DNA of 64,000 nucleotides from Weeksella massiliensis (GTDB lineage Bacteria; Bacteroidota; Bacteroidia; Flavobacteriales; Weeksellaceae): NCBI GenBank assembly GCA_000751595.1, contig CCMH01000006.1, positions 62,001 to 126,000 of the forward strand, read 5' to 3'. Shown piece by piece: positions 46,301 to 55,390 of this stretch (position 1 is its first letter; each line of letters starts with the position of its first letter). The notes under the pieces were generated by a model. It saw only the letters and a program-made list of their open reading frames with translations, ran no database searches and was not told where the DNA came from. The position numbers and the translations under genes were made by a program.

Positions 46301-46627
46301 ATGGCACTTACACAAGAACAAATAAATTCTATGGGAGATGAGCTTGTATCGGTCTTCAAAACGATTTATGATCCAGAAATTCCGGTCGATATTTACGAGC
46401 TTGGTCTTATCTACGATGCACACGTCAACGAAGAAGGCGAAGTAAAAGTTCTCATGACCCTAACCTCACCCAACTGTCCGGTAGCAGAATCTTTACCTGC
46501 TGAAGTTGAGAGAGCCGTAGAAGAATTAGAACCGGTTAGCAAATGTTATGTAGAAATCACTTTCGACCCGCCTTGGGATCGCGATATGATGAGTGACGAA
46601 GCTAAATTCGAGCTCGGAATGCTCTAA
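46301..46627 (+). CDS. DUF59/MIP18 family iron-sulfur assembly protein (SufT-like)
   Basis: 108 residues of the MIP18/PaaD/SufT fold. VFKTIYDPEIPVDIYELGLIYD is the family core, followed by VLMTLTSPNCPVAESLPAEV with the conserved reactive cysteine, and ITFDPPWDRDMMSDEAKFELGML at the end. The family helps mature iron-sulfur proteins and usually sits in suf operons in Flavobacteriia. Here it has its own promoter and no suf neighbours within the window, with the SPFH gene 45 nt downstream. Confidence 0.92.
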   Translation: MALTQEQINSMGDELVSVFKTIYDPEIPVDIYELGLIYDAHVNEEGEVKVLMTLTSPNCPVAESLPAEVERAVEELEPVSKCYVEITFDPPWDRDMMSDEAKFELGML

Positions 46628-46672
46628 TTTTCGTCATTTTTTTAGTATACTTGTTACCATAAAAAACACACT

Positions 46673-47590
46673 ATGGATTCTATTACTCTTTATTTTATTC
46701 TTGCAGTTATTTTAATAATTGTCGGATTAGGTATTTTTACCGTTAAGCAACAAACAGCCGTTATTATAGAACGTTTCGGGAAATTCGAAAGTATTCGAAA
46801 TTCTGGCTTACAATTCAAAATTCCGCTTGTCGATAAAATCGCAGGCCGCATTTCCCTGAAAATTCAACAACTCGATGTCGTGGTGGAAACCAAAACCAAA
46901 GACGACGTTTTTGTTCGCCTAAAAATTTCGGTACAATACCAAGTAATTAGCAAACAAGTGTACGATGCTTTCTACAAATTAGACAATCCATATACACAGA
47001 TTACCTCTTTTGTTTTCGACGTGGTTCGTGCCGAAGTACCAAAACTTCGCTTAGATGATGTATTCGAGAAAAAAGACGATATCGCGATTGCCGTAAAAAG
47101 CGAATTGCAAGAAGCTATGAATTCGTATGGGTATGATATTATCAAAACATTGGTAACCGACATCGATCCAGACGAACAAGTGAAACATGCCATGAACCGA
47201 ATTAACGCTGCCGAACGCGAAAAAATCGCAGCACAATACGATGGAGATGCACAACGAATCTTGATTGTAGAAAAAGCCAAAGCAGAAGCAGAATCAAAAC
47301 GTTTACAAGGGCAAGGGATTGCCGATCAACGACGAGAAATTGCGCGTGGGTTATTAGAATCCGTTGATGTTCTTAATGGGGTTGGAATTTCTTCACAAGA
47401 AGCTTCAGCACTCATCGTGGTTACTCAACATTATGATACGCTACAAGCAATTGGCGAAAAATCAGGAAGCAAATTGGTTCTTCTTCCCAATTCACCAACT
47501 GCAGCAAGTGAAATGCTCAACACCATGGTAACTTCTTTTACTGCCGCAAGCGAACTGAACAAAGACAATCCTTCTAATCAATCATCGTAA
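46673..47590 (+). CDS. SPFH/band 7 (stomatin-like) membrane protein
   Basis: 305 residues. One N-terminal membrane helix (LYFILAVILIIVGLGIFTV) is followed by an SPFH domain: TAVIIERFGKFESIRNSGLQFKIPLVDK, RISLKIQQLDVVVETKTKDD and VRLKISVQYQVI (in pieces). Then a coiled-coil-prone Ala/Glu/Lys helix (AEREKIAAQYDGDAQRILIV, EKAKAEAESKRLQGQG). Such proteins (QmcA, HflK/C relatives) form membrane rings that organise proteases or lipid domains. No NfeD-type partner gene is adjacent. Followed by a strong terminator. Confidence 0.93.
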   Translation: MDSITLYFILAVILIIVGLGIFTVKQQTAVIIERFGKFESIRNSGLQFKIPLVDKIAGRISLKIQQLDVVVETKTKDDVFVRLKISVQYQVISKQVYDAFYKLDNPYTQITSFVFDVVRAEVPKLRLDDVFEKKDDIAIAVKSELQEAMNSYGYDIIKTLVTDIDPDEQVKHAMNRINAAEREKIAAQYDGDAQRILIVEKAKAEAESKRLQGQGIADQRREIARGLLESVDVLNGVGISSQEASALIVVTQHYDTLQAIGEKSGSKLVLLPNSPTAASEMLNTMVTSFTAASELNKDNPSNQSS

Positions 47591-47618
47591 ACGTAAAGAA
47601 AAGATAGAAAGATATTGA

Positions 47619-47660
47619 AATACAAAAAAATCCGATTCGTGTGAATCGGATTTTTTGTAT
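47619..47660 (+). terminator. Terminator after the SPFH gene
   Basis: TCCGATTC (47631-47638) and GAATCGGA (47643-47650) inside long complementary A/T arms around a 4-nt loop. It may also serve the convergent HdeD-like gene. Confidence 0.9.
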
Positions 47661-47705
47661 GATATAATCGTGTGAATAATTAGTAGAACTTAATAGTTTA
47701 TTGTC

Positions 47706-48296
47706 TTAATAATCTACTCTTTTATATTGTTCGTATTTCTTTTTCACAACACGAAGATAATAGCCAATAATGATACTAAAAATTCCGGTTGCGATTAATG
47801 AAAATCCAAACCAAATAACCGCTGTGAAACCAGCTAATATTGGATTAACCAACAGAACGATACCTAAAACCAATCCAACCAAAGCAAAGAAAAGGGCAAA
47901 TCCCCAATTTTTTACTCCATAATTTTTCAGGTCGATAGAATACCCTATTCCAGAAACAGATCTAAAGATCACTAAAAACCCAACATAAAAAGCGAGAACT
48001 TCTAAGCTCAACATTGGGTTGCTAATCAGGATGATTCCGACAAAAACAGAGAGTAAACCAAAGGCTAAACTCCATCCCCAATTGACCATTTCATTTCGGT
48101 TCGAGATAGCAAAAAACGACTCGAAAATTCCCGAGACAAGAAAAGCCACACTAAAAAAAGTTGCTAAAGCCGCATACGACATCAGAGGATTGACAAAACA
48201 CCAAATTCCGATAATGATGAATAAAACTCCTGCGACTAATGGGATCCACCAATTTTTTACGGTAGACCGAATTGAATTAAAAAAATTATTTTCCAT
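47706..48296 (-). CDS. HdeD/DUF308 family membrane protein
   Basis: 196 residues with six hydrophobic helices in three repeats, each carrying a GIxxxxxPxxxxxA pattern (IIIGIWCFVNPLMSYAAL, VFVGIILISNPMLSLEVLAF, LVLGIVLLVNPILAGFTAV). This repeated helix-turn is the DUF308/HdeD signature, linked to acid or stress resistance in some bacteria. The C-terminus is basic (RVVKKKYEQYKRVDY). Divergent from the prolyl oligopeptidase gene. The 48297-48495 gap holds only possible promoter sequence. Confidence 0.9.
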   Translation of the reverse strand: MENNFFNSIRSTVKNWWIPLVAGVLFIIIGIWCFVNPLMSYAALATFFSVAFLVSGIFESFFAISNRNEMVNWGWSLAFGLLSVFVGIILISNPMLSLEVLAFYVGFLVIFRSVSGIGYSIDLKNYGVKNWGFALFFALVGLVLGIVLLVNPILAGFTAVIWFGFSLIATGIFSIIIGYYLRVVKKKYEQYKRVDY

Positions 48297-48495
48297 AAAT
48301 GATACTTGTTATTTTTCAGGTTTTGTATAATTATTTGTGGTTAGCGTCTTTGCACTTTCATCCGATCAAAACGAATATATCGCCCAAAGACAGCATTAAG
48401 TTACGCAAAAAATGACACTCAACAAAGCTTTATCAGAAAAGAAAATGTATTTTAGTAGCAATATTTAGAAATTACAAAAAAGAAGCATTTACACC

Positions 48496-50616
48496 ATGAA
48501 GAAACTATCCGTATTACTTTTTAATCTTGGAATCCTGATGAACTTAAACGCACAAGACTTTAATGGAAAATATCCTACCACAGAAAAGTCTAAACATACC
48601 GATGAATATTTTGGTGAGAAAGTTGCCGATCCATATCGTTGGTTAGAAGACGATCGTTCGCCACAAACGAAAGCTTGGGTAGAAGCCGAAAACAAGGTGA
48701 CTTTTTCTTATCTCGATGCGATTCCGTTACGCGATGAATTGAAAAAACAATTGACCGACATTTGGAATTATGAGAAGGTAGGAACGCCTTTCAAAGAAGG
48801 AAATTACACCTATTATTACAAAAATAATGGTTTACAACAACACAGTGTATTGTACCGTAAAAAAGGAGAAAACGGAAAAGAAGAAGTTTTCCTTGACCCG
48901 AATACTTTCTCGAAAGATGGATCGACTTCTTTGGCAGACGTTAGCTTCTCGAAAGATGGAAGTTTGGTTGCCTATTCTATTTCGGAAGGAGGTTCTGATT
49001 GGAGAAAAGTGATAGTGCTGAATGCCGAAAATAAGCAACAAGTAGGAGAAACATTGGTTGATGTGAAATTCTCTGGTATTGCCTGGAAAGGAAATCAAGG
49101 ATTTTATTACTCGAGTTACGACAAGCCGAAAGGATCTGAACTGTCTGAAAAAACCGATCAGCACAAAGTATATTTCCATACGTTGAATACGCCGCAGAAA
49201 AACGATGAATTAATTTTTGGAGGAGAAAAAACACCGCGCCGCTACATCGGAGCGTATCTTACCGATGATGAACGATTCTTGGTTATCACTGCTGCAAATA
49301 CCACAACCGGAAACGAATTATACATTCAGGATTTGAATGCGAAGGACAAAAAATTTATACAATTGGCGCAAGGTTTCGATCAAAATGCAGCCGTTGTCGA
49401 TAACGAAGGAGATGTTCTTTTCATCCAAACCAATTACAAAGCGCCAAATAATCGTTTGGTAAAAACAACCTATACAACAACAAATAAAGATCAATGGCAA
49501 GATGTGGTTGCTGAAACCGAAAATGTTTTATCGATTTCGACAGCCGGTAAATATTTCTTTGCGCATTACCTAAAAGATGCCGTTACGCAAATTCAGCAAT
49601 TGGACAAAACAGGTAAAAAAGTTCGCGATATACAATTGCCTGGTGTCGGGAGCGCTGGAGGTTTTGGTGGGAAAAAAGACGAAACTGAAGTCTATTATGC
49701 TTTCAGTAATTATATAACACCGACAACGAGTTACAAATTCAATTTAGAAACAGGTAAATCAGAATTGTACATTAAGCCAGCAATCAAATTCAATCCGGAG
49801 GATTATGAGTCGAAACAAGTATTTTATCCATCAAAAGATGGGACCAAAGTTCCGATGATTATCACGTACAAAAAAGGGTTGAAACTCGATGGAAAAAATC
49901 CTACCATTCTCTACGGTTATGGAGGATTCAATATCAGCCTAACACCTTCTTTTAGTGTAACAACTGCTACTTGGATAGAAAATGGCGGAATATATGCCGT
50001 TGCCAATTTACGTGGTGGAGGTGAATACGGAAAGAAATGGCACGACGGTGGACGACAATTCAATAAATTAAATGTATTTGATGATTTTATTGCTGCCGCT
50101 CAATACCTACAAAAAAACAACTATACTTCAACTGAATATACTGCGCTTTCTGGAGGATCGAATGGTGGATTATTGGTTGGAGCCACGATGACAATTGACC
50201 CGAAAATTGCAAAAGTTGCCTTGCCAGCGGTTGGAGTTTTAGATATGTTGCGTTACCATACATTTACAGCAGGTGCAGGTTGGGGATATGATTACGGAAC
50301 AGCTGAGGACAGCAAAGAAATGTTCGATTATCTCAAAGCTTATTCGCCGGTACACAATGTGAAAAAAGGACAATGTTATCCTGCAACTTTAGTTACTACA
50401 GGCGATCATGATGATCGTGTTGTTCCGGCACACTCGTATAAATTTGCGGCCGAATTGCAAGACAAACAAGCGTGTAAAAATCCGGTTCTTATCCGTATCG
50501 AAACCAAAGCAGGGCATGGTGCAGGAAGATCGACCGAAGTTGTGATCAACGAAACAGCTGATAAATTTGCGTTTACGTTATGGAATATGGGCATCAAAAA
50601 TCTGAAAAAGAAATAA
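48496..50616 (+). CDS. Prolyl oligopeptidase (peptidase family S9A)
   Basis: Exported peptidase that cleaves short peptides after proline, 706 residues. Signal peptide KKLSVLLFNLGILMNLNAQ, then the family N-terminus DEYFGEKVADPYRWLEDDRSP, a beta-propeller, and the alpha/beta-hydrolase domain: oxyanion region YGYGGFNISLTPSF, Ser in LSGGSNGGLLVGA, Asp in TGDHDDRVVPAHS, His in KAGHGAGRS. ATG start and own terminator. No operon partner. Confidence 0.96.
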   Translation: MKKLSVLLFNLGILMNLNAQDFNGKYPTTEKSKHTDEYFGEKVADPYRWLEDDRSPQTKAWVEAENKVTFSYLDAIPLRDELKKQLTDIWNYEKVGTPFKEGNYTYYYKNNGLQQHSVLYRKKGENGKEEVFLDPNTFSKDGSTSLADVSFSKDGSLVAYSISEGGSDWRKVIVLNAENKQQVGETLVDVKFSGIAWKGNQGFYYSSYDKPKGSELSEKTDQHKVYFHTLNTPQKNDELIFGGEKTPRRYIGAYLTDDERFLVITAANTTTGNELYIQDLNAKDKKFIQLAQGFDQNAAVVDNEGDVLFIQTNYKAPNNRLVKTTYTTTNKDQWQDVVAETENVLSISTAGKYFFAHYLKDAVTQIQQLDKTGKKVRDIQLPGVGSAGGFGGKKDETEVYYAFSNYITPTTSYKFNLETGKSELYIKPAIKFNPEDYESKQVFYPSKDGTKVPMIITYKKGLKLDGKNPTILYGYGGFNISLTPSFSVTTATWIENGGIYAVANLRGGGEYGKKWHDGGRQFNKLNVFDDFIAAAQYLQKNNYTSTEYTALSGGSNGGLLVGATMTIDPKIAKVALPAVGVLDMLRYHTFTAGAGWGYDYGTAEDSKEMFDYLKAYSPVHNVKKGQCYPATLVTTGDHDDRVVPAHSYKFAAELQDKQACKNPVLIRIETKAGHGAGRSTEVVINETADKFAFTLWNMGIKNLKKK

Positions 50617-50652
50617 TCTTTTTTTACGGTTAAACCCAAAAAATAATCAATA

Positions 50653-50692
50653 AAAAAGGTAGTCAACGGATTTTGTTGACTACCTTTTTTTA
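50653..50692. terminator. Bidirectional terminator between the oligopeptidase and GAPDH genes
   Basis: AAAAAAGGTAGTCAAC and GTTGACTACCTTTTTT arms (16 bp) around a 7-nt loop; it serves both convergent genes. Confidence 0.95.
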
Positions 50693-50714
50693 TACGTTGA
50701 AAATAATTATTTTC

Positions 50715-52154
50715 TTAGTAATAGGTATAACGTCTAACTTTCGCAACATACTTAGCCAAACGAATTACTTGGTGGCTATATCCGTACTCATTATCGTACC
50801 AAACATATAACACTCCATTTCTACCATCGCTAGAAACTAAAGTCGCATTGCTATCGAAAATAGAAGGCGCAGAAGTTCCGACAATGTCAGAAGATACCAA
50901 TTCGTTATTCAATGAATATTTAATTTGTTCTACCAAATCACCATCAAGTGCTGCATGACGAATAGCTTCGTTTATTTCTTCGCGGGTTACATCTTTCCCA
51001 AACTCGATATTGAGAACCGCTAACGATCCGTTTGGTACAGGAACACGAATAGCATTTGAGGTCAATTTACCTTCTAGACTTGGTAACGCTTTAGAAACTG
51101 CACTTCCTGCTCCGGTTTCTGTGATCACCATATTCAGGGCAGCTGCACGACCACGACGGTATTTTTTGTGCATATTATCTACCAAATTCTGATCATTGGT
51201 ATACGCATGAATAGTTTCTAAATGTCCTTTCACTACACCCAATTTTTCTTCTACAACGGCCAAAATAGGCGTAATTGCATTGGTTGTACAAGAAGCTGCA
51301 GAAAATATATTGATCTCGTCTGGAGAGTAATTCTCATGATTTACACCATAAACGATATTCGGAACACCCTTTCCTGGAGCGGTAAGAATTACTTTCTCTG
51401 CCCCTTTCGATTTCAAGTGACGACTCAAAGCTTCTTCATCTTTAAAAGCTCCGGTATTATCAATAACTAAAACATCTTTGTACCCGTACGACGTATAATC
51501 TATATCTTCTGGTTGAGCTGCAGAAATTAAATTCACGGTTGTTCCATTGATAATCAAAGCATTGTTTTCGTGATCTGCAATAACAGAACCATCGAAATCC
51601 CCATGAACAGAATCATAACGTAATAAAGATGCTCTTTTTTCGGTCAAGGTAGGATCATTTTTATCGCGGGTAACAATAGCTCTTAATCGCAATTGTTGAC
51701 CTTTTCCTACTTTTGACATTAATTCGCGAGCTAATAAACGTCCGATACGACCAAAACCATATAGTACAACGTCGCGAGGTTCGATATTTTCGATATCTTT
51801 TGCATCTTTCAAAGCTTCACGAACGAAGTCTTCTGCACTTTTACTTCCGCTACTTGTGTATTCGTAAGTCAACTTTCCTAAATCAATTCTTGAGGGTGGC
51901 AAATCGATATTTTTGATGGCATTAGCAATCGCCAAAGTATCTTCTACCGCGATAGGTTTCCCAATAAATTCACCAGCATATTCGTGAAGATTGATAATTT
52001 CACTAACATTTTTATCAATTAATTGATTACGGAAAATCAAGAGTTCTATTGACTTATCATACCATAAGTCGCTCACGGTCTTGATTAATTCTACCGTGTC
52101 TTTCCTAACCTTCGCTTGGTTTACTAACTGATCTTCGTATGAAACGTTTACCAT
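50715..52154 (-). CDS. gap: Glyceraldehyde-3-phosphate dehydrogenase, long Bacteroidota form
   Basis: Glycolytic/gluconeogenic enzyme, 479 residues against about 335 for ordinary GAPDH. An N-terminal ~130-residue helical extension (LVNQAKVRKDTVELIKTVSDLWY, EYAGEFIGKPIAVEDTLAIA) precedes the NAD domain (VVLYGFGRIGRLLARELM). Catalytic Cys is in AASCTTNAITPILAVVE, and the C-terminal WYDNEYGYSHQVIRLAKYV is intact. I chose ATG at 52154 (MVNVSYEDQL); a longer frame opens in the promoter region. A TATCTTTG box is 37 nt upstream. The extended form is common in Flavobacteriia. Confidence 0.95.
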   Translation of the reverse strand: MVNVSYEDQLVNQAKVRKDTVELIKTVSDLWYDKSIELLIFRNQLIDKNVSEIINLHEYAGEFIGKPIAVEDTLAIANAIKNIDLPPSRIDLGKLTYEYTSSGSKSAEDFVREALKDAKDIENIEPRDVVLYGFGRIGRLLARELMSKVGKGQQLRLRAIVTRDKNDPTLTEKRASLLRYDSVHGDFDGSVIADHENNALIINGTTVNLISAAQPEDIDYTSYGYKDVLVIDNTGAFKDEEALSRHLKSKGAEKVILTAPGKGVPNIVYGVNHENYSPDEINIFSAASCTTNAITPILAVVEEKLGVVKGHLETIHAYTNDQNLVDNMHKKYRRGRAAALNMVITETGAGSAVSKALPSLEGKLTSNAIRVPVPNGSLAVLNIEFGKDVTREEINEAIRHAALDGDLVEQIKYSLNNELVSSDIVGTSAPSIFDSNATLVSSDGRNGVLYVWYDNEYGYSHQVIRLAKYVAKVRRYTYY

Positions 52155-52191
52155 GTTCTTTATTATTTTATGTTTTGTTTTTTTTGTTGCG

Positions 52192-52199
52192 CAAAGATA
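52192..52199 (-). promoter_or_regulatory. Bacteroidota -7 box for the GAPDH gene
   Basis: TATCTTTG on the minus strand, 37 nt before the ATG. It rules out the longer frame start at 52220, which would begin upstream of it. Confidence 0.55.
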
Positions 52200-52638
52200 A
52201 TGATTTATGCTGTATTGCACGAACTTTGGTAGAACAAATCAACTTTCTTGCTTTTAGGATAGGAAAGGGATGAAAGGTTGGAAACGACGATAAATATAGA
52301 ATCCGTTTCAGATACTTTCTCCGACAACAATTAATACGAATGTGGACTTATTCATCAAATACACTTTCTTTGATCTTCATCTTGAACTTCTCCGAAACTT
52401 TATATCCTACCGAAACCTTTTCGCATATTCATCTGTTTCCTTATAAATATCACCTTTTCTTAACAAAGAATTCCGTAACTTTAACCGTATAAGATAAGCA
52501 GCACAATTATAAGCTAAACTTATTAAGTTATCTATTTTTAATATTGTTTATCTATAGAAAAGCAGTTAATCTGGCGTATATTTGTCGTAGTTAAAAAGAA
52601 ATAAATAATAGTAATAATCATAAAAAACTTTAAAGAGT
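52200..52638. other. Intergenic region, GAPDH gene to peroxiredoxin gene
   Basis: A 440-nt gap that holds one ATCCTACC (GGTAGGAT on minus) at 52404, AT-rich sequence, and the peroxiredoxin promoter. I see no gene, terminator pair or RNA fold that I would defend. Confidence 0.5.
52577..52584 (+). promoter_or_regulatory. Bacteroidota -7 box for the peroxiredoxin gene
   Basis: TATATTTG, 54 nt before the ATG at 52639; implies a ~47-nt leader. Confidence 0.6.
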
Positions 52639-53265
52639 ATGTCATTAGTAGGAAAAAAAGCCCCGAATTTTGTAGCTCCAGCCGTAATCAACGGTGATGA
52701 AATTGTAGAAAAATTTAGCTTACCAATTGGTGAGAAAAATATCGTGTTATTCTTCTATCCAAAAGATTTCACTTTTGTTTGTCCGACAGAATTACACGCA
52801 TTCCAATCTAAATTAGCAGAATTCGAAAAAAGAGATGCTGTAGTTATCGCTGCATCTTGCGACTCTGAAGAGACTCATTTAGCTTGGTTAACAACTGCAA
52901 AAGATAACGGAGGAATCGAAGGAGTTACATATCCTGTAGTAGCTGATTTGACAAAAACTATCGCAATGGATTACGGTGTTTTGGCAGGAGATTATGTGTA
53001 CAATGAAGAAAGAGATGCCTTAGAATTTGAAGGATTGCCAGTTGCTTTCCGTGGTACTTTTATCATCGACAAAAACGGAATTGTACGTCACGAAACCATC
53101 AATGATTTACCGTTAGGACGTAATATCGACGAGTATGTACGTTTATTAGACGCTATCTTACACGTGGAAAAATACGGAGAAGTTTGTCCTGCAAACTGGG
53201 AAGAAGGAAAAGAGGCAATGAATGCAACCAAAGAAGGTGTAGCAACTTATTTGTCTAAAAACTAA
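52639..53265 (+). CDS. Peroxiredoxin (typical 2-Cys, AhpC/Prx type)
   Basis: Reduces peroxides using thiols, 208 residues. Peroxidatic Cys48 is in KDFTFVCPTELHAF with the conserved Thr and Pro, the resolving Cys183 is in EVCPANW near the C-terminus, and Arg is in GTFIIDKNGIVRHETINDLPLGR (in pieces). It heads a plus-strand run with a thioredoxin-like protein and a DUF6952 protein; the former may be its reductant. Two hairpins separate it from the next gene. Confidence 0.97.
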   Translation: MSLVGKKAPNFVAPAVINGDEIVEKFSLPIGEKNIVLFFYPKDFTFVCPTELHAFQSKLAEFEKRDAVVIAASCDSEETHLAWLTTAKDNGGIEGVTYPVVADLTKTIAMDYGVLAGDYVYNEERDALEFEGLPVAFRGTFIIDKNGIVRHETINDLPLGRNIDEYVRLLDAILHVEKYGEVCPANWEEGKEAMNATKEGVATYLSKN

Positions 53266-53272
53266 TCAACTT

Positions 53273-53294
53273 ATTACACTTTTTTTAGTGTAAT
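53273..53294 (+). promoter_or_regulatory. Hairpin after the peroxiredoxin gene
   Basis: ATTACACT and AGTGTAAT form a perfect 8-bp stem around six T. It lacks a 3' T tract, so it may protect the mRNA end or act with the next hairpin. Confidence 0.45.
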
Positions 53295-53298
53295 TAGG

Positions 53299-53350
53299 AG
53301 CTGTCTAAACCTCACAACGGAAAACCAGAAGTTGTTTAGGCAGCTTTTTT
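53299..53350 (+). terminator. Terminator-like hairpin between peroxiredoxin and thioredoxin-like genes
   Basis: AGCTGTCTAAAC (53299-53310) pairs with GTTTAGGCAGCT (53334-53345) with one G-T pair, then a T tract. It would end most peroxiredoxin messages or allow partial readthrough. Confidence 0.7.
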
Positions 53351-53383
53351 CAACCTTTTTTTTAACAAATAAAACCAAAAAAT

Positions 53384-53704
53384 ATGTCAGAATTAATCGA
53401 ATTACAAGAAGATAATTTAGCTCAATATATCACGGATAATGATTTAGTTGTAGTACAATATGGTGCCGGATGGTGTGGAAACTGTCGTTTGGTGAAACCA
53501 AAATTCAAACGCATGGCAACTGAAACACCCGATGCAAAATTTATCTATGTTGATGCAGAAAAATTTGTAGAATCTCGTCAATTGGCTGATGTACCAAATT
53601 TACCTACGTTCGCCATCTTTAAGGGAGGTGAAAAAGTAGGACAAGTGACCGCATCGAAAATTGAAGCAATAAAAGAATTATACAATGAAGTTACCAGTAT
53701 TTAA
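53384..53704 (+). CDS. Thioredoxin-family protein with a CGNC active site
   Basis: 106 residues of thioredoxin fold. The active site is GAGWCGNCRLVKPKF (Cys31, Cys34), with Asn in place of the usual Pro of CGPC, and cis-Pro is in VPNLPTFAIF. No signal peptide, so it is cytosolic. It lies 118 nt past the peroxiredoxin gene and overlaps the DUF6952 gene by 20 nt; a role as electron donor to the peroxiredoxin is likely but not proven. Confidence 0.93.
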   Translation: MSELIELQEDNLAQYITDNDLVVVQYGAGWCGNCRLVKPKFKRMATETPDAKFIYVDAEKFVESRQLADVPNLPTFAIFKGGEKVGQVTASKIEAIKELYNEVTSI

Positions 53705-53933
53705 GAATTTAGCGAAAAGTGTATCGGTAGAAGATCTAGAAGCTACCTTGGTGGTGTTAGAGGCTTATGCAGAATCACCAGCCGTAAAAGAAGATGAGCA
53801 AGAAGCAATCGGAGAAATCATTTCTAATATTTGTGGAGCCATCGAAATGAAAGAAATGCTAAATAGTGGTATGGATGAGCGCGAAGCAGCCAATACCTTT
53901 ATGCAGCGTGTAATGGGATCAATAGATCGCTAA
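53685..53933 (+). CDS. DUF6952 family protein
   Basis: 82 residues, acidic and helical, no membrane segment. The core EQEAIGEIISNICGAIEMKEML and C-terminal ANTFMQRVMGSIDR match DUF6952, a Flavobacteriia family found next to peroxiredoxin and thioredoxin genes. The start lies inside the thioredoxin-like gene (20-nt overlap), so the two are translated together. Its role in redox control is an inference from position only. Confidence 0.85.
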   Translation: MKLPVFKNLAKSVSVEDLEATLVVLEAYAESPAVKEDEQEAIGEIISNICGAIEMKEMLNSGMDEREAANTFMQRVMGSIDR

Positions 53934-53950
53934 GATTCGTAAGGTTTAGA

Positions 53951-53994
53951 AAAAAAGCGGGAGTTATGATTGTTTCATAACTCCCGCTTTTTTT
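53951..53994. terminator. Bidirectional terminator after the DUF6952 gene
   Basis: AAGCGGGAGTTATGA and TCATAACTCCCGCTT around a 5-nt loop, with A and T tracts at the ends. It serves the DUF6952 run and the convergent rseP gene. Confidence 0.95.
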
Positions 53995-54009
53995 ATTTAT
54001 TTTGGAATC

Positions 54010-55326
54010 TTATTTAGAAAACAAATTAAAGATATCATTTCCTAAAATAAAGACCATCAAACCTAACAGAATTATCGCTCCGGCCATTTGCGCTTTTTCG
54101 AGGAATTTATCACTTGGTTTTTTACCAGAAATCATCTCATACAAAGCAAATACAGCATGCCCACCGTCTAAAGCTGGGATCGGTAATAAGTTAATAAAAG
54201 CTAACCAAGCCGAAATTACAGCAGTAAAATTCCAGAAGAAATCCCAATTCCATTTTGTTGGCATTTGCTTCACCATCCCGATTGGTCCGGCAACTTGCTT
54301 ACGTCCTCCTTCGGTTGTTGCAACTGTTTTTAGTCCACGCATTTGAGTAAAAACGGAACTGAATGTTCTATTTACCCCTTCTTTCAAACTTCCGAAAACT
54401 CCTAAATCTTGTTGATTAACCAAACCTTTCAGATACGTGGTATCTGGAGTTGTTAAGACACCGAGTTTCCCATTCTGATCCACAGTTGCCATCAACTCGA
54501 TTTCATTGTTGTTTCTCATTACAGAAATCGGAATGTTTTGTCCTTTGTACTTATTAATCCAATCATTGAATTCTGCAAACGTATGAATCGTTCTTCCGTC
54601 GATACCTGTAATTCGATCACCTTTTATAATTCCTGCATTTTCTGCATTAGAATTGGCCACAACACTGTCTATGATAAAAGGAAAATCTGGTGAATAGAAA
54701 GTTCCTTTGTACTCTAATATTTTCTTGCTAAAATCTTTGGTAATCGGAAGTGAAACTTCTTCACCGTTGCGTAAAACTTCTAACGTTTTTCCACCCAACA
54801 TCGATTCTTTAGCAATTTCTTGCAAACTATTGTATTTCACATGATCTACACCGATCGGAATATCTCCCGTTTTTAGTCCTAATTTTACTTGAGCAGAATC
54901 AGCTGTTAAACCATATTGCATTTTATGCACATCGACATACGTTTCACCGTTTTTCATCAACATTACCCAGAAGATCAAGATTGCCAACAAGATATTCACA
55001 ATAATTCCTCCCAGCATGATGATCAATCTTTGCCAAGCAGGTTTTGTTCTAAACTCCCATGGTTGAGGCTCTTGTTTCATTTGTTCGGTATCCATACTTT
55101 CGTCTATCATACCGGCCAATTTCACATAACCACCCAATGGCAACCAACCAATTCCGTAGAGAGTATCGCCAATTTTCTTTTTCCAGATGGCAAATTTCAC
55201 ATCAAAGAAAACGAAAAAACGTTCTACGCGAACGCCAAAAATTCTAGCTGCAATATAATGACCATATTCGTGCAACATGACCAATAACATTAAGCTAAGC
55301 ATTACCTGCGCTATCTGAATTATCAT
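54010..55326 (-). CDS. rseP: RIP metalloprotease (site-2 protease, RseP family)
   Basis: Intramembrane zinc protease that cleaves anti-sigma factors or signal-peptide remnants, 438 residues. The active-site helix at the N-terminus holds HEYGHY (His19, Glu20, His23); GYVKLAGM follows. Then come two PDZ domains (VKLGLKTGDIPIGVDHVKY, AGIIKGDRITGIDGRTI), and the C-terminal zinc-Asp motif NLLPIPALDGGH with closing membrane helices. Second in a minus-strand group with gldD and ssb; 64 nt past the gldD stop. Confidence 0.96.
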   Translation of the reverse strand: MIIQIAQVMLSLMLLVMLHEYGHYIAARIFGVRVERFFVFFDVKFAIWKKKIGDTLYGIGWLPLGGYVKLAGMIDESMDTEQMKQEPQPWEFRTKPAWQRLIIMLGGIIVNILLAILIFWVMLMKNGETYVDVHKMQYGLTADSAQVKLGLKTGDIPIGVDHVKYNSLQEIAKESMLGGKTLEVLRNGEEVSLPITKDFSKKILEYKGTFYSPDFPFIIDSVVANSNAENAGIIKGDRITGIDGRTIHTFAEFNDWINKYKGQNIPISVMRNNNEIELMATVDQNGKLGVLTTPDTTYLKGLVNQQDLGVFGSLKEGVNRTFSSVFTQMRGLKTVATTEGGRKQVAGPIGMVKQMPTKWNWDFFWNFTAVISAWLAFINLLPIPALDGGHAVFALYEMISGKKPSDKFLEKAQMAGAIILLGLMVFILGNDIFNLFSK

Positions 55327-55390
55327 ATTATTTTTCTAATTTATTATTTTAAAAGTGTACAAAATTACGGATTTATTATCAGTCGAAGAA

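Noticed and set aside
52155-52220. N-terminal extension of the GAPDH gene
   Set aside because: It covers a TATCTTTG box and a poly-A/T stretch; ATG at 52154 gives the usual long-form start.
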